Source of the DNA: RYN-428 sp035551995
GTDB taxonomy: Bacteria > Planctomycetota > Phycisphaerae > Tepidisphaerales > Tepidisphaeraceae
NCBI GenBank assembly: GCA_035551995.1
Contig: DASZME010000072.1
Location: 45,416 to 109,415, forward strand
Length of the DNA: 64,000 bases
Direction: 5' to 3'
Of this stretch, positions 8,574 to 17,727 are shown in pieces (position 1 is the first letter of the stretch; each line of letters opens with the position of its first letter). Under the pieces are notes generated by a model. The model saw only the letters and a list, made by a program, of their open reading frames with translations. It had not been told where the DNA came from and made no database searches. The position numbers and the translations under genes were made by a program.

Positions 8574-9473
8574 ATGAGCCGTGAAACGCCGATCACTTCC
8601 GCCGGCTCGTTATCGCGCCCCGCGTGGCGCGGCTGGTCTCTTTTTGCGATTCTGGCGGGATGGTTGATCCTCTTCGTCGTTTTGCCGACCCTCATTCTCC
8701 TGGTCTACAGTTTTTTCCGCGGCGGTAACGGGGAAGTCGAACCGGCGTTTACATTCGCGAACTACGCCAAATGCTTTCGCGCGCCTTACCCCGCGGTCTT
8801 CGGCTGGTCCCTTGCATACGCGGCCCTCACGACCGCGCTATGCGCCTTGATCGGATACCCGGTCGCTTTCTATATTGGGCGATCTTCGCCGGCGCGCCGC
8901 AATCGATTGCTGATGCTCATCATGATCCCGTTTGCGACCAGCTTCCTCATCCGCACCTACGCCTGGATGACGCTGTTGAGCCATGATGGGCTGGTCATGT
9001 ACCTTCTGCGGGTCACGCATCTCATCCCGCTGATATTTCCCGAGAATCTCCAGTTGCTCTACACAAATGGGTCTGTGCTGATCGTGCTGGTTTACTCGTA
9101 TTTGCCGTTCATGATATTGCCGATTTACGGCAGCGTCGAGAAGCTGGATGAATCGCTGATCGAAGCCGCCGCCGATCTTGGCGCCGGTCCGTTTCGCGCG
9201 TTTACCGGCGTCATCTTCCCTCTGACTTTGCCGGGCGTGGCGGCGGGCGCGCTGATGGTTTTCGTCCCCGCCGTCGCGATGTTCGCCGTCACCACTTTGA
9301 TGAGCGGCGGGAACATCCGCCTGATCGGCGACGAAATCGAATTTCAATGCCTCGAAGGGGGCAACCTCCCCTTCGGGTCGGCGCTGGGCATGATCTTACT
9401 GGCGATGTTCGTCTTAAGTTTCTTCCTCTTCATGCGCCGCGGCGCCGGCGCGAAAGCCGACATGATGCGATGA
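8574..9473 (+). CDS. potB: Spermidine/putrescine ABC transporter, permease PotB
   Basis: Second permease subunit, 299 residues. After a cytoplasmic N-terminus the first helix (FAILAGWLILFVVLPTLILLVYSFF) is followed by the PotB-type segment SFLIRTYAWMTLL and the EAA loop EAAADLGAGPFRAF...PLTLPGVAAG. ATG 8574 lies just after the potD stop. Homology starts there, and a longer frame from 8307 is only a shadow of potD. The 147-base gap to potA holds one copy of the 26-nt hairpin repeat. Confidence 0.9.
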   Translation: MSRETPITSAGSLSRPAWRGWSLFAILAGWLILFVVLPTLILLVYSFFRGGNGEVEPAFTFANYAKCFRAPYPAVFGWSLAYAALTTALCALIGYPVAFYIGRSSPARRNRLLMLIMIPFATSFLIRTYAWMTLLSHDGLVMYLLRVTHLIPLIFPENLQLLYTNGSVLIVLVYSYLPFMILPIYGSVEKLDESLIEAAADLGAGPFRAFTGVIFPLTLPGVAAGALMVFVPAVAMFAVTTLMSGGNIRLIGDEIEFQCLEGGNLPFGSALGMILLAMFVLSFFLFMRRGAGAKADMMR

Positions 9474-9531
9474 ACGATAACGCGATTTAGAATCATTCTC
9501 GTCTCCGTGTTTTGAGTTGGTCGCGAAATCG

Positions 9532-9557
9532 CGCCCCGCAAGCGGGGCCGCTAAACG
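9532..9557 (+). repeat. 26-nt hairpin repeat, copy 2
   Basis: Identical to the copy after dnaA. It sits in the potB-potA gap, inside what looks like one operon, so it may set relative expression or be a neutral insertion. The sequence just after it (gggaacgctacggcaagcgg) does not continue the repeat. Confidence 0.85.
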
Positions 9558-9620
9558 CGGGAACGCTACGGCAAGCGGAGAATTATCCTCCATCGCGCCT
9601 CCTGCTGACAGAAATTTCCG

Positions 9621-10700
9621 ATGGACAAAATGGTCGAACTGCAATCGGTCTCCAAGCGCTTCGGCGGATTCTCCGCCGTGAGCGGCGTCGATCTCGACAT
9701 TTTCGCGGGCGAATTTCTCACCCTTCTTGGCCCCTCGGGCTGCGGCAAAACGACGCTCCTCCGGATGATCTCCGGCTTCGAAACGCCGACCGAAGGCACG
9801 ATCCGCCTCGCCGGCCAGGACGTTATGCACGTGCCGCCCTACCGCCGCGACGTGAACCAGGTCTTCCAGAGCTACGCGCTGTTCCCGCATCTCGATGTGC
9901 GGCGGAATATCGCGTTTGGCTTAAAAATGAAGAAGATTCCCGCCGACCAAATCCGCCGGCGCGTGGATCGCGCGATCGAGATGGTTTCGCTGACGGGTTT
10001 TGAGCGGCGCAAATCCTCCGCGCTTTCCGGCGGCCAAAAGCAACGCGTGGCCTTGGCGCGGGCCCTCGTGTGCGAGCCAAAGGTGCTCTTGCTCGACGAG
10101 CCGTTGGCCGCCCTCGACGCCAAGCTTCGCCGGGCGATGCAAGTCGAACTGAAACAGATACAATCGCGTCTTGGCATCACGTTCGTCTTCGTCACCCACG
10201 ATCAGGAAGAGGCCCTGGTCATGTCAGATCGAATCGCCGTAATCAATCAAGGGAAGATCGAGCAGATCGGACCGGCGGCGGAAGTCTATCATCGCCCCCG
10301 CACGCAGTTCGTCGCCGATTTCATGGGACAGGCGAACATCTTGGACGCGACCGTGACGCAACGGATCGGCGACGACGTCGAGTTGCTCTGCCGCCGAGAA
10401 CTGCGCCTCCCGGCCCGCGCCAAAAAGCTGGAGTTGAACGCCGACGTGCTGATCTCGATCCGCCCCGAGAAAATCCGCTTGTCAAAGACGCCGCTTCAAG
10501 GACCCGGCACATTTGAAGCGACGGTTCGCCAGGAGATTTTCCGCGGCTCAACCGATCAACTGCTTCTACAAACGGCTGGCGGATCGGAGTTGACCGCGAT
10601 CGTCGCCAATTGGATTTCAAGTGACGAAAAAATTCGCCGCGGCGACCACGTCTTCTGCCAAATTCACCAAGACGATATCGCGATATTACGCCAGACGTGA
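9621..10700 (+). CDS. potA: Polyamine ABC transporter ATP-binding protein PotA
   Basis: ATPase that powers polyamine import, 359 residues. Visible are Walker A (LLGPSGCGKTT), the Q-loop, signature ALSGGQKQRVALARAL, Walker B (VLLLDEPLAALD), the switch His in VFVTHDQEEAL, and a C-terminal TOBE domain (about 240-355). The start ATG 9621 precedes the usual MVELQSVSKRFG. It ends convergent to ligA with a 36-base gap and no evident terminator. Confidence 0.93.
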   Translation: MDKMVELQSVSKRFGGFSAVSGVDLDIFAGEFLTLLGPSGCGKTTLLRMISGFETPTEGTIRLAGQDVMHVPPYRRDVNQVFQSYALFPHLDVRRNIAFGLKMKKIPADQIRRRVDRAIEMVSLTGFERRKSSALSGGQKQRVALARALVCEPKVLLLDEPLAALDAKLRRAMQVELKQIQSRLGITFVFVTHDQEEALVMSDRIAVINQGKIEQIGPAAEVYHRPRTQFVADFMGQANILDATVTQRIGDDVELLCRRELRLPARAKKLELNADVLISIRPEKIRLSKTPLQGPGTFEATVRQEIFRGSTDQLLLQTAGGSELTAIVANWISSDEKIRRGDHVFCQIHQDDIAILRQT

Positions 10701-10736
10701 CTGAGCCTCTCACTTGCCACCATAAACCTCCTGTCG

Positions 10737-12782
10737 CTAATCCGAAGACGCACGACCCGGATTAGTCGTTTTCTCTCCGACCTTCTTCAAAAATTCCGCT
10801 TCCGAAAGGACGGGAATTTTCAGCTCCTTCGCTTTATCCAGCTTACTTCCCGCCGACTCACCGGCTACGAGGAAGCTGGTCTTCTTGCTGACGCTGCCCG
10901 AGGCTTTGCCTCCGAGTTTGACGATCAATTCTTCGATTTCCGTGCGGCCCAATGTCGGCAAAGTCCCCGTTACAACGATCGTCTGGCCCGCCAGCGGCAG
11001 CTCGCTCTCGGCGTCCGGCTTTTTCACCGGCGTCTTTGGATTGACGCCGACCGCTTTCAGCTCGGCGACGACGTGCCGTCCGACCTTTCCGTGGAAAAAG
11101 TCGTGGACCGATTCGGCGATGGCGGGACCGATCTCGTTGACGGCGGATAGCTGTTCGATCGACGCCTCCTCCAGGACATCCAACGAGCCAAAATTGCTGG
11201 CCAGCACATACGCGACGCGGTTGCCGACATGGCGGACGCCGATGCCGGCAAGGAGACGATCGAGGCCGTGTTTTCGGCTTCCTTCGATGGCGTCGAGCAC
11301 GTTTTGGGCGCTCTTCTCGCCGATGCGTTCGAGGGTGAGAAGCGATTCTTTCGTAAGTCGATAGAGATCGGCGAATGACTTTACCAATCCTTTGTCGACC
11401 AGTTGATCGATCAGTTTTTCGCCGATGTGTTCCAAATCCATTTGCTTGCGGCCACAGAACCATTTGAGCCGTTCGCGGAACTGGGCCGGGCAGTCCGGAT
11501 TGATGCAGCGGATGTATGGACCGTCGGCGTCCTTTTCCACTTTCGCTCCGCACGAAGGACAGCTCGTGGGGGATTCGACTTGTATGGCCCCCTTCGGCCG
11601 TTTCTCGGCGATCGCCTGCCGAACGTATGGGATTACTTCGCCCGCTTTTTCCACCACGATCGTGTCGCCAAGATGCAGATCGAGTCGGCGGATTTGATCG
11701 ACGTTGTGCAGGGTCGCGTTGGAGACGGTGGTGCCGGCGACGAACACCGGCTCAAGCCGGGCGACGGGCGTCAGCGTTCCCCCCTTCCCGACCTGCCATT
11801 CCACTTCCCGCAGGATCGTCTGAACCTGCTCGGCGGCATACTTGTAAGCGATGACCCATCGAGGGGATTTGCTGGTCGCGCCCAGACGGTCGCGCTGGCG
11901 GAAATCATCCACCTTCAGGACCATGCCGTCGGTTTGATAAGGAAGCTTTCCGCGTTCTTGTTCGAACGCCTCGATGATCTTCAGGGCCGAATCGATGTCG
12001 TCGGCGCGGAAAGTCCGCTCGTTGGTGGGCAGGCGCCAACCCTTCAGAAGGTTGATCCATTCCCAATAACTTTCCGTCGGCATCGGTTCCACCTGGCCCA
12101 GTCCGTGCGAGACGAATCGCAGCCGCCGCTGAGCGGTGATTTTCGGATCGAGCTGCTTGAGCGTGCCGGTGGTGAGGTTGCGGGGATTTTTATAAATCTC
12201 CAGGCCGTCGGCTTGCCGCTGGGCGTTGATGCGCTGGAAGTCGGCGTTGTTCATGTAAACTTCGCCGCGAACTTCAAGTATGTCGGGGAGATCGCCGGTC
12301 GCGTGAAGTCGCAGGGGAATGGCGTTGATCGTGCGGGCCTGCGCGGTAATATCATCGCCGACCCGCCCGTCGCCGCGCGTGGCGGCGAGAACCAGCAGCC
12401 CCTTTTCATATCGCAGCGACGACGCCACGCCGTCCACCTTTGGCTCAAGCACGTAGCTCACGCTTTCGCCGGCAAACGCCTTTCGCATGCGTTCGTCAAA
12501 AGCGCGAACGTCTTGCTCGTTATACGTATTGTCGATGCTCATCATCGGGACGGCATGCTCGACCTGCGTAAACCCCACGACAGGCTCGCCGCCAACGCGA
12601 ACGGTCGGCGAATCGGGCGTTTTTAACTCCGGATGTTTTTCCTCCAGGTCGATCAGCTCGCGCATGAGCCGATCGAACCGCTGATCGGAAATTTCCGGCT
12701 GAGCGAGGACATAGTAGAGGTAGTTATGATGATTCAATTCGTCCCGGAGCCGGGCAATTCGATGTGCGATTGTGTCGGCCAT
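10737..12782 (-). CDS. ligA: NAD-dependent DNA ligase LigA
   Basis: Seals nicks using NAD+; essential for replication and repair. The 681-residue protein has the Ia domain (HHNYLYYVL), the adenylated lysine in KVDG (Lys115), the OB domain, a four-cysteine zinc finger (CPSCGAK...CINPDCPAQF), helix-hairpin-helix repeats, and a C-terminal BRCT domain (from about 600). The start at 12782 overlaps the upstream hydrolase gene by 49 bases, which suggests coupled translation. Confidence 0.96.
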   Translation of the reverse strand: MADTIAHRIARLRDELNHHNYLYYVLAQPEISDQRFDRLMRELIDLEEKHPELKTPDSPTVRVGGEPVVGFTQVEHAVPMMSIDNTYNEQDVRAFDERMRKAFAGESVSYVLEPKVDGVASSLRYEKGLLVLAATRGDGRVGDDITAQARTINAIPLRLHATGDLPDILEVRGEVYMNNADFQRINAQRQADGLEIYKNPRNLTTGTLKQLDPKITAQRRLRFVSHGLGQVEPMPTESYWEWINLLKGWRLPTNERTFRADDIDSALKIIEAFEQERGKLPYQTDGMVLKVDDFRQRDRLGATSKSPRWVIAYKYAAEQVQTILREVEWQVGKGGTLTPVARLEPVFVAGTTVSNATLHNVDQIRRLDLHLGDTIVVEKAGEVIPYVRQAIAEKRPKGAIQVESPTSCPSCGAKVEKDADGPYIRCINPDCPAQFRERLKWFCGRKQMDLEHIGEKLIDQLVDKGLVKSFADLYRLTKESLLTLERIGEKSAQNVLDAIEGSRKHGLDRLLAGIGVRHVGNRVAYVLASNFGSLDVLEEASIEQLSAVNEIGPAIAESVHDFFHGKVGRHVVAELKAVGVNPKTPVKKPDAESELPLAGQTIVVTGTLPTLGRTEIEELIVKLGGKASGSVSKKTSFLVAGESAGSKLDKAKELKIPVLSEAEFLKKVGEKTTNPGRASSD

Positions 12783-13666
12783 GTCAGTTGAACCCCGCAA
12801 AAATTCAATTGTCGCAGATACGCGGAGCAGTCGAAAGAGGTTAATGTCAAGGGGCGGTCGGCAGTGGGCCACAGATCGTTCAACAACGCCTCGAGCTGAA
12901 TTTGAAATTCTCCTTCCACCGGATCGTTATGTCCGGCCAGCGGAACCCGCACGAATTTTTTCGGCCCGGCGTAAGCGTCGGCGACCATCCGCTGATACTT
13001 CGGCGGGACGATCGTGTCGGCGCCGGACAAAATGAAAATGGCCGGCGCGGATGATTTTCCGGCGTTGGCGATCGAATCGAGATCGGCCGGGACCGCAAGC
13101 GCTACCGGACCGGCGCCGAGCCATAAATTCCACCAGCCAAATTTTCCGATGATCAAGCGCCGAAGCGGCGGCGGGTTTTGCAAAATGAGCCCGCTCGCCG
13201 GGCGATTTGCCGCGACGTACAACGCGGCGGCGGTTCCGATGCTGTGAGCGGAGATAAACGTCGGCCGATTCCCGGCACGCCGCTTCATCGCGTCATATGC
13301 CGCCAGGGCAGCGGGCGCGAGATATTTCAGCTTCGCCGATCCGGCGCTGGCGCCGTAGCCGGGATAGTTCAGCGACCACACCTCGACGGGGCGATTCCGC
13401 CACTGATCGCAAACGGATTCGACCGCATATTCGGCCCGGGAGGCGTTGCCGACGAAGTCGATGACATACGCCTGCGGTTCGCGATCGACCGCCGCCGCCG
13501 ACCGCATGGTCCAGATTTCCAGCGGCCCGGCGGGGCCGGGAATCACCAGGCGCGCGGCGCCGGGAACGCGAATCGGCTCGCGCGAGGGAAAGAGGATAAG
13601 CCGATCGGCACAGCCGGATAGCACGATAGCCGCCACGAAATAAAGGATGATCCATCGCCGCGCCAT
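12734..13666 (-). CDS. Predicted lipoprotein alpha/beta hydrolase
   Basis: Protein of 310 residues whose N-terminus (MARRWIILYFVAAIVLSGC) is a lipoprotein signal. The nucleophile elbow is AHSIG, with a likely Asp in SGADTIVPP and His in LAGHNDP, giving a plausible catalytic triad of the alpha/beta hydrolase fold (serine aminopeptidase-like subgroup). The substrate is unknown. The 3' end overlaps ligA by 49 bases. An upstream in-frame start at 13699 would put a basic stretch before the signal peptide, so 13666 is preferred. Confidence 0.75.
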   Translation of the reverse strand: MARRWIILYFVAAIVLSGCADRLILFPSREPIRVPGAARLVIPGPAGPLEIWTMRSAAAVDREPQAYVIDFVGNASRAEYAVESVCDQWRNRPVEVWSLNYPGYGASAGSAKLKYLAPAALAAYDAMKRRAGNRPTFISAHSIGTAAALYVAANRPASGLILQNPPPLRRLIIGKFGWWNLWLGAGPVALAVPADLDSIANAGKSSAPAIFILSGADTIVPPKYQRMVADAYAGPKKFVRVPLAGHNDPVEGEFQIQLEALLNDLWPTADRPLTLTSFDCSAYLRQLNFCGVQLTWPTQSHIELPGSGTN

Positions 13667-13758
13667 CCGTTTAACGCGGGCCAGTCGACCGCTTTGCATG
13701 GAACCATTGTCGCTCCCTGCGGGGGATGAGCAATGAGCATCAAATCGAATTTGACGGC

Positions 13759-14091
13759 TTACGGAGACGGGTCGTCCTCAGCGTCGGCGGGCGCTCCGAT
13801 CGTACGCATTTTGGCATGCCGCACGTAGACGACGTGTACCGTCGCGGAAAGATCGTCGATGGTGTAAAGAATGCGGTGGGATTTGAAGACGAATTGCCTG
13901 ATTTCGCTTGAAACGTGTGGCTGCTCGCGAGCCTCACCCTAGCGGCGAGGAAAATTTTCCAAGCCGTCGATTTGCGCATACAACTTGCTGAGCCATTTCC
14001 CGGCATTGAGCGGCGATCGGGCTGCGATGTCATCGTACGCCGCCGCGATGTTCGCCTGGGCTTCGGGGGTGACGATGACGACATACTTCAT
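13759..14091 (-). pseudogene. RelE/ParE-type toxin gene interrupted by an in-frame TAG
   Basis: Read on the minus strand from ATG 14091, the frame gives 50 residues of a RelE/ParE toxin (starting MKYVVIVTPEAQANI, ending GLENFPRR), then TAG at 13939-13941. The same frame continues with GEAREQ...EIRQFVFKSHRILYTI...VHVVYVRHAKMR to TAA at 13759-13761. The second half matches the family's C-terminal strands, so a single stop codon, at a place where relatives usually have Cys, splits an otherwise intact 110-codon gene. The ATG overlaps the antitoxin stop (ATGA). A truncated 50-residue peptide could still be made but lacks the family's C-terminal half. Confidence 0.8.
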
Positions 14092-14378
14092 TTGAGCGAG
14101 ATGCCATGTTTCTCGGCCAGTTTTTCGAGAAATTCGCGCATAGGACGGCCTTGGCCACGCTTGACCTCCTCCAGTCCCCTGCGAATTCCGGCGAGCGTCT
14201 CGGACAACTCGGCGGCTTCAACTAATTTCTGATACGCCTTGGCGCTTTGCACCACGATTTCCGCCTGACCATTTACCGTGAGAACCTCCGGCTGGCCGGT
14301 CCGCTTCAACCATTGAATGTGTTCCTTGGTGTTGCGGTTAAAGTCGGTGACCGGAAGAATATGGTCGAGATCAAGCAT
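14088..14378 (-). CDS. Phd/YefM-type antitoxin
   Basis: Antitoxin of 96 residues. The N-terminal half has the Phd/YefM DNA-binding fold (VTDFNRNTKEHIQWLKRTGQ, then VLTVNGQAEIVVQ), and the C-terminal half is a charged helix that would wrap the toxin. It is intact and overlaps the broken toxin gene by 4 bases. With the toxin dead it may persist as a transcriptional repressor, as an anti-addiction module, or simply not yet be lost. Confidence 0.82.
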   Translation of the reverse strand: MLDLDHILPVTDFNRNTKEHIQWLKRTGQPEVLTVNGQAEIVVQSAKAYQKLVEAAELSETLAGIRRGLEEVKRGQGRPMREFLEKLAEKHGISLK

Positions 14379-14495
14379 CGTGCGCCTCAGCAGGGATTAA
14401 ACAGGTCATAAGATGTTAGCCCTGAAGCGGCTAATGTCCATCTCTTCGATTTCGACCCGTCCATTCACAGGCAATGAGCAAAGATTCGAGACGGA

Positions 14496-15002
14496 TCACC
14501 CGCTCGCTCGCGCCGCGGCTTGTAAAATGCCCAGCGCCCGTTCGACGGCGGTTTCCGGAACAAGTGTGCCAACGACGTGCGCGTTGCGCCGCGGCGGAAC
14601 GGGGACGTATTTTCCGGTGGCGGATGTGTAAATCGCGCCGGCGGAATCGATGATCGAACCGGTTGTTTCAATAAGCCGCGAGCGAACCGATTCAACGCTC
14701 GCCTGCACGCGGAGGGGAACGCCGACGGCGGCGCTTTGACGGAAACGGCAGTTTAATTCGCCGCACACGCAGAATCGCCGGCCGGCCCATGTGGCCGCCC
14801 ACACCATCGCTTCGTCGAGCACGGTCGCCAGCACGCCGCCGTGGATGATGCCTTCAAAGCCGATGTGCTGGGGGAGCGGGACGAAGTCGGCGGTGACGAC
14901 GCCGGTGTCGGAATCGACGTGGAGGCTTAGATGGAGCCCGTGCGGATTTTCGCGCCCGCAAACGAGGCACCCTGCGGTGTGGGGGAGTTCCATCCGAGGC
15001 AT
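14496..15002 (-). CDS. Hotdog-fold thioesterase (PaaI-like)
   Basis: Protein of 168 residues with the hotdog motif HGGVLATVLDEAM typical of the PaaI/4HBT thioesterases. The N-terminus carries CLVCGRENPHGLHL, a Cys-x2-Cys start common in one PaaI-like subgroup. It would hydrolyse an acyl-CoA thioester of unknown identity. It ends about 118 bases from the antitoxin gene and starts 19 bases after the stop of the glycosyltransferase gene, so the two may be co-transcribed. Confidence 0.8.
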   Translation of the reverse strand: MPRMELPHTAGCLVCGRENPHGLHLSLHVDSDTGVVTADFVPLPQHIGFEGIIHGGVLATVLDEAMVWAATWAGRRFCVCGELNCRFRQSAAVGVPLRVQASVESVRSRLIETTGSIIDSAGAIYTSATGKYVPVPPRRNAHVVGTLVPETAVERALGILQAAARASG

Positions 15003-15021
15003 TTGAATGTCCGGCCCGGCG

Positions 15022-16602
15022 TTACTTGATGACCACGGCGGCAGCCAAATCGGCGTCGCTTTCGACCTCCGCGTCCTTATTCATTTTCAGCAGCACGCTG
15101 AGCGACGCGAAGCCGACATAAAAATATCCGCCGGCGAACATGATCAGAAACGGAATCGTGCCATAGCCAAAGCCATAGAGCAGTGAGATGAGGATGCAGA
15201 CGCTCATGTAGACGCCGAAACTGATTTCCAGCACGGGGAGCCAGAGCCGTTTGAACGTCAACACCCTTTCGCAGCGGATGCTGGCGCGCTTTTGGCCCAT
15301 GACGCCGTACTTTGGCGTCCGCACAAACACGCTGGGCTTATGCCGAATCGCGCCCCACACGGCTTCAAAAACCGCCTTGGCGTTATTCAAGCCGATGCCG
15401 ATGCCAAGACCCATGAGGAACGGCAAATACAGCAGCGTTTTCCATCCCGCCTCTTTTCCGAAAAGCTCGCGCTGGCCGAAGACAAAGAAGGTGCTGGCCG
15501 AACAGGTGGCAAGAACGAACAACCCGACGTTGAACAGAAAATGCCCCCACGTTGGCTCCTTGAGCGGCGCCACCACGTTGTAGTCGTTGCTGTAGCCGAA
15601 GAAAACGGGGTAGATCAGAAGCGTGAGCAGGACCATCAACGGATAAACGATGGTGTTGGTCAGATGGAAAAACGCTTCGGTCTTGATGCCATAGGACAGA
15701 TGTTTGGATCGTAGGATTCTCGGCAAAAGCTTGATGGCGGTCTGCACGCTTCCCTTGGTCCAGCGATGCGCCTGCTGCTTGAAGCCGATCATCTCCGGCG
15801 GCAATTCCGCCGGGGCGCAGAATTGCGGGAGGTAGACGAACTGCCAACCCTTGATTTGGGCGCGATAGGAGAGATCAAGATCTTCCGTCAGGGTATCATG
15901 CTGCCATCCGCCGGCATCTTCGATGGTTTTGCGGCGCCAGACGCCGGCGGTGCCGTTGAAGTGCATGAATCGGCCACTGCGATTGCGAGCGGTATGTTCG
16001 ATGACGAAGTGGCCATCGAGGAAAATCGCCTGCCCCTTGGTGAGCAGGGATGCGTCGCGATTGAGGTGGTCCCATCGAACCTGCACCATGCCGATCTTGT
16101 CGTCATGAAAGTAGTTGACGACGTTGCGGAGAATATCGCGAGGGGGAATGAAATCGGCGTCAAAGATGGCTATAAAATCGCCCGTCGCCTGCTCCATTCC
16201 CTCGGCAAGGGCGCCGGCCTTATAGCCGGTGCGGTTATCGCGATGAAGATATTTGATCGGATAGCCGCGGGCCGCCCATTCCTCGCAGGTGCGGCGAGCC
16301 GTCTCGGCCGATTCATCGTTACTATCGTCCAGAACCTGGATTTCCAGGCGATCCAGCGGGTAATCGATCTGACAGGTGTGCCGAATGATGCGCTCGGCGA
16401 CCTGGTCCTCATTGAACATCGGTAACTGAATGGTAATCCGCGGCAGCGTGACGAACTTCCCTTTGGGCTGATAGATATTGTCCCGGTGTTTCAGGTACAG
16501 GTAAACCAACACATATCGGTGAAACCCATAGAGAGCGACGAAAAAAAGCACCGACACATATACGGCAAGCAAGCACTTCTGAAACAGGTCAAGCGAATGC
16601 AT
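15022..16602 (-). CDS. Membrane glycosyltransferase, family 2 (cellulose-synthase-like)
   Basis: Protein of 526 residues: an N-terminal membrane helix (about 8-28), a cytoplasmic GT-A domain with the processive-transferase motifs (DDS, DAD in IAIFDADF, TED in DTLTEDLD, QAHRW), then four or five C-terminal membrane helices. It should polymerise or transfer a sugar from a nucleotide donor across the membrane. Closest in plan to CsgA/BcsA-like or mannan-synthase-type enzymes; the donor cannot be told. No PilZ domain or accessory subunits are adjacent. A structured untranslated leader precedes it. Confidence 0.88.
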   Translation of the reverse strand: MHSLDLFQKCLLAVYVSVLFFVALYGFHRYVLVYLYLKHRDNIYQPKGKFVTLPRITIQLPMFNEDQVAERIIRHTCQIDYPLDRLEIQVLDDSNDESAETARRTCEEWAARGYPIKYLHRDNRTGYKAGALAEGMEQATGDFIAIFDADFIPPRDILRNVVNYFHDDKIGMVQVRWDHLNRDASLLTKGQAIFLDGHFVIEHTARNRSGRFMHFNGTAGVWRRKTIEDAGGWQHDTLTEDLDLSYRAQIKGWQFVYLPQFCAPAELPPEMIGFKQQAHRWTKGSVQTAIKLLPRILRSKHLSYGIKTEAFFHLTNTIVYPLMVLLTLLIYPVFFGYSNDYNVVAPLKEPTWGHFLFNVGLFVLATCSASTFFVFGQRELFGKEAGWKTLLYLPFLMGLGIGIGLNNAKAVFEAVWGAIRHKPSVFVRTPKYGVMGQKRASIRCERVLTFKRLWLPVLEISFGVYMSVCILISLLYGFGYGTIPFLIMFAGGYFYVGFASLSVLLKMNKDAEVESDADLAAAVVIK

Positions 16603-17064
16603 AAATCAATGGTCTCTCTGGGTTTCAATCCCGGACCCAAGGGACTCGACCCCCAGGGGAGCCGCTTGTGGCTAAGCTGGCTCCAATGTGAGAGAGCCAT
16701 TGTAAAGAATGGCTCGGGCCGATGTCAACGACCAGCTTAATCATAAATGAGTATCGCAGACGTTAAGACAACCGCCAACGAGAAAAGTTGTAGGATCCCA
16801 CGAAAACCGCGCTTTCCGTTCGCGCTCCTCGACCGCGTACAGCCGCCTGACGAGTCTCACCGCCTCGGCGGCGATGGCCGGCTCACGCTTCGGGGCTCTT
16901 GACGAACGTGCGGCGCGCGTGAGCCCAGGTCCCGCTACGTCTTATTTGTAGTCGCGCCTGGCGAGATCATCGAATGATTATGCCGTCGGATCAACACAGA
17001 AACGCCTGGAGAAGGCGCGAAATGACGTAAGGAAGTCGTCGGACGGCGTTCGGCGGTGCGGCGA
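16603..17064. other. Gene-free region with a hairpin leader upstream of the glycosyltransferase
   Basis: About 460 bases without a supported gene. On the strand of the glycosyltransferase, 16658-16684 forms a strong hairpin (GGAGCC-A-GCTT, loop, AAGC-GGCTCC), 56 bases before the start codon, followed by C/G-rich complementary pieces. It resembles a structured 5' leader, but I recognise no known riboswitch class. Nothing is identified in the remainder (16740-17064). Confidence 0.4.
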
Positions 17065-17655
17065 TCATTGGCGGATTTTGGCCAACAGATCGCCGAGAGT
17101 CGCCGCGCCCGGCGTTTTAACTTTAACCTCAAACAGGGACTCCGGCGACGACGAATTGAATTCCATCGAAAGGGGCGGGGCGCCAAACAGGTCGGTTGTA
17201 ACGGCGGCCAGATCTTCCTTCACCGCCGCGAAGGTGTCGGCGGTGTTCGGCGCCAGCAGACGATCGTAAATGCGCAACAGAAATTCGTCGGTGCGAAACT
17301 TTATTTTGCCGGCGAGCGTGGCGTCCACCTCGAGCCACTGGGCAGCTTGAAGGACGGGGCGAATGACCGCATGCAGGCGATGGCGAAAAGTCTCGGCGTC
17401 CTTGATCGGCTGCTTGCGAATGTAGAGCAGCCCAAGCCGGCCGTCTTCGTGATCGGTGGCGATGTTGGCTTCGAAGGTAATGAGCAGGGTGCCCGGGCCA
17501 TCGTGAACGTGCTCGTAGTCGGCCACGTCGATCACCAAATGATCCGAGAGTTTTTTTTGTTGAATCCAGGAATGAAAGATGGGAACGAACTCATGGCCGT
17601 GAAGGCTCGAGGCGTCCTCGACGAAAATTTTTACGGCAAGCTTGTAAGAGTCCAT
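17065..17655 (-). CDS. Conserved hypothetical protein
   Basis: A 196-residue soluble protein with no signal peptide or membrane segment. It begins MDSYKLAVKIFVEDASSLHG and shows ordered alternation of strands and helices and codon use like its neighbours, so it is very likely real. I do not recognise a catalytic motif. It follows the nitrite/sulfite reductase gene on the same strand (72-base gap), which suggests a shared transcript but gives no firm role. Confidence 0.7.
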   Translation of the reverse strand: MDSYKLAVKIFVEDASSLHGHEFVPIFHSWIQQKKLSDHLVIDVADYEHVHDGPGTLLITFEANIATDHEDGRLGLLYIRKQPIKDAETFRHRLHAVIRPVLQAAQWLEVDATLAGKIKFRTDEFLLRIYDRLLAPNTADTFAAVKEDLAAVTTDLFGAPPLSMEFNSSSPESLFEVKVKTPGAATLGDLLAKIRQ

Positions 17656-17727
17656 GGCTGCTTCGATCGCGAGAATGACGGTTCGTAAGATTGACGCCGC
17701 ACGGATGATCGCGGTATTCGATCGGCG

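Noticed and set aside
11403..12626. 407-codon plus-strand frame opposite ligA
   Set aside because: Antisense shadow of ligA produced by GC-rich codon bias; no domain.
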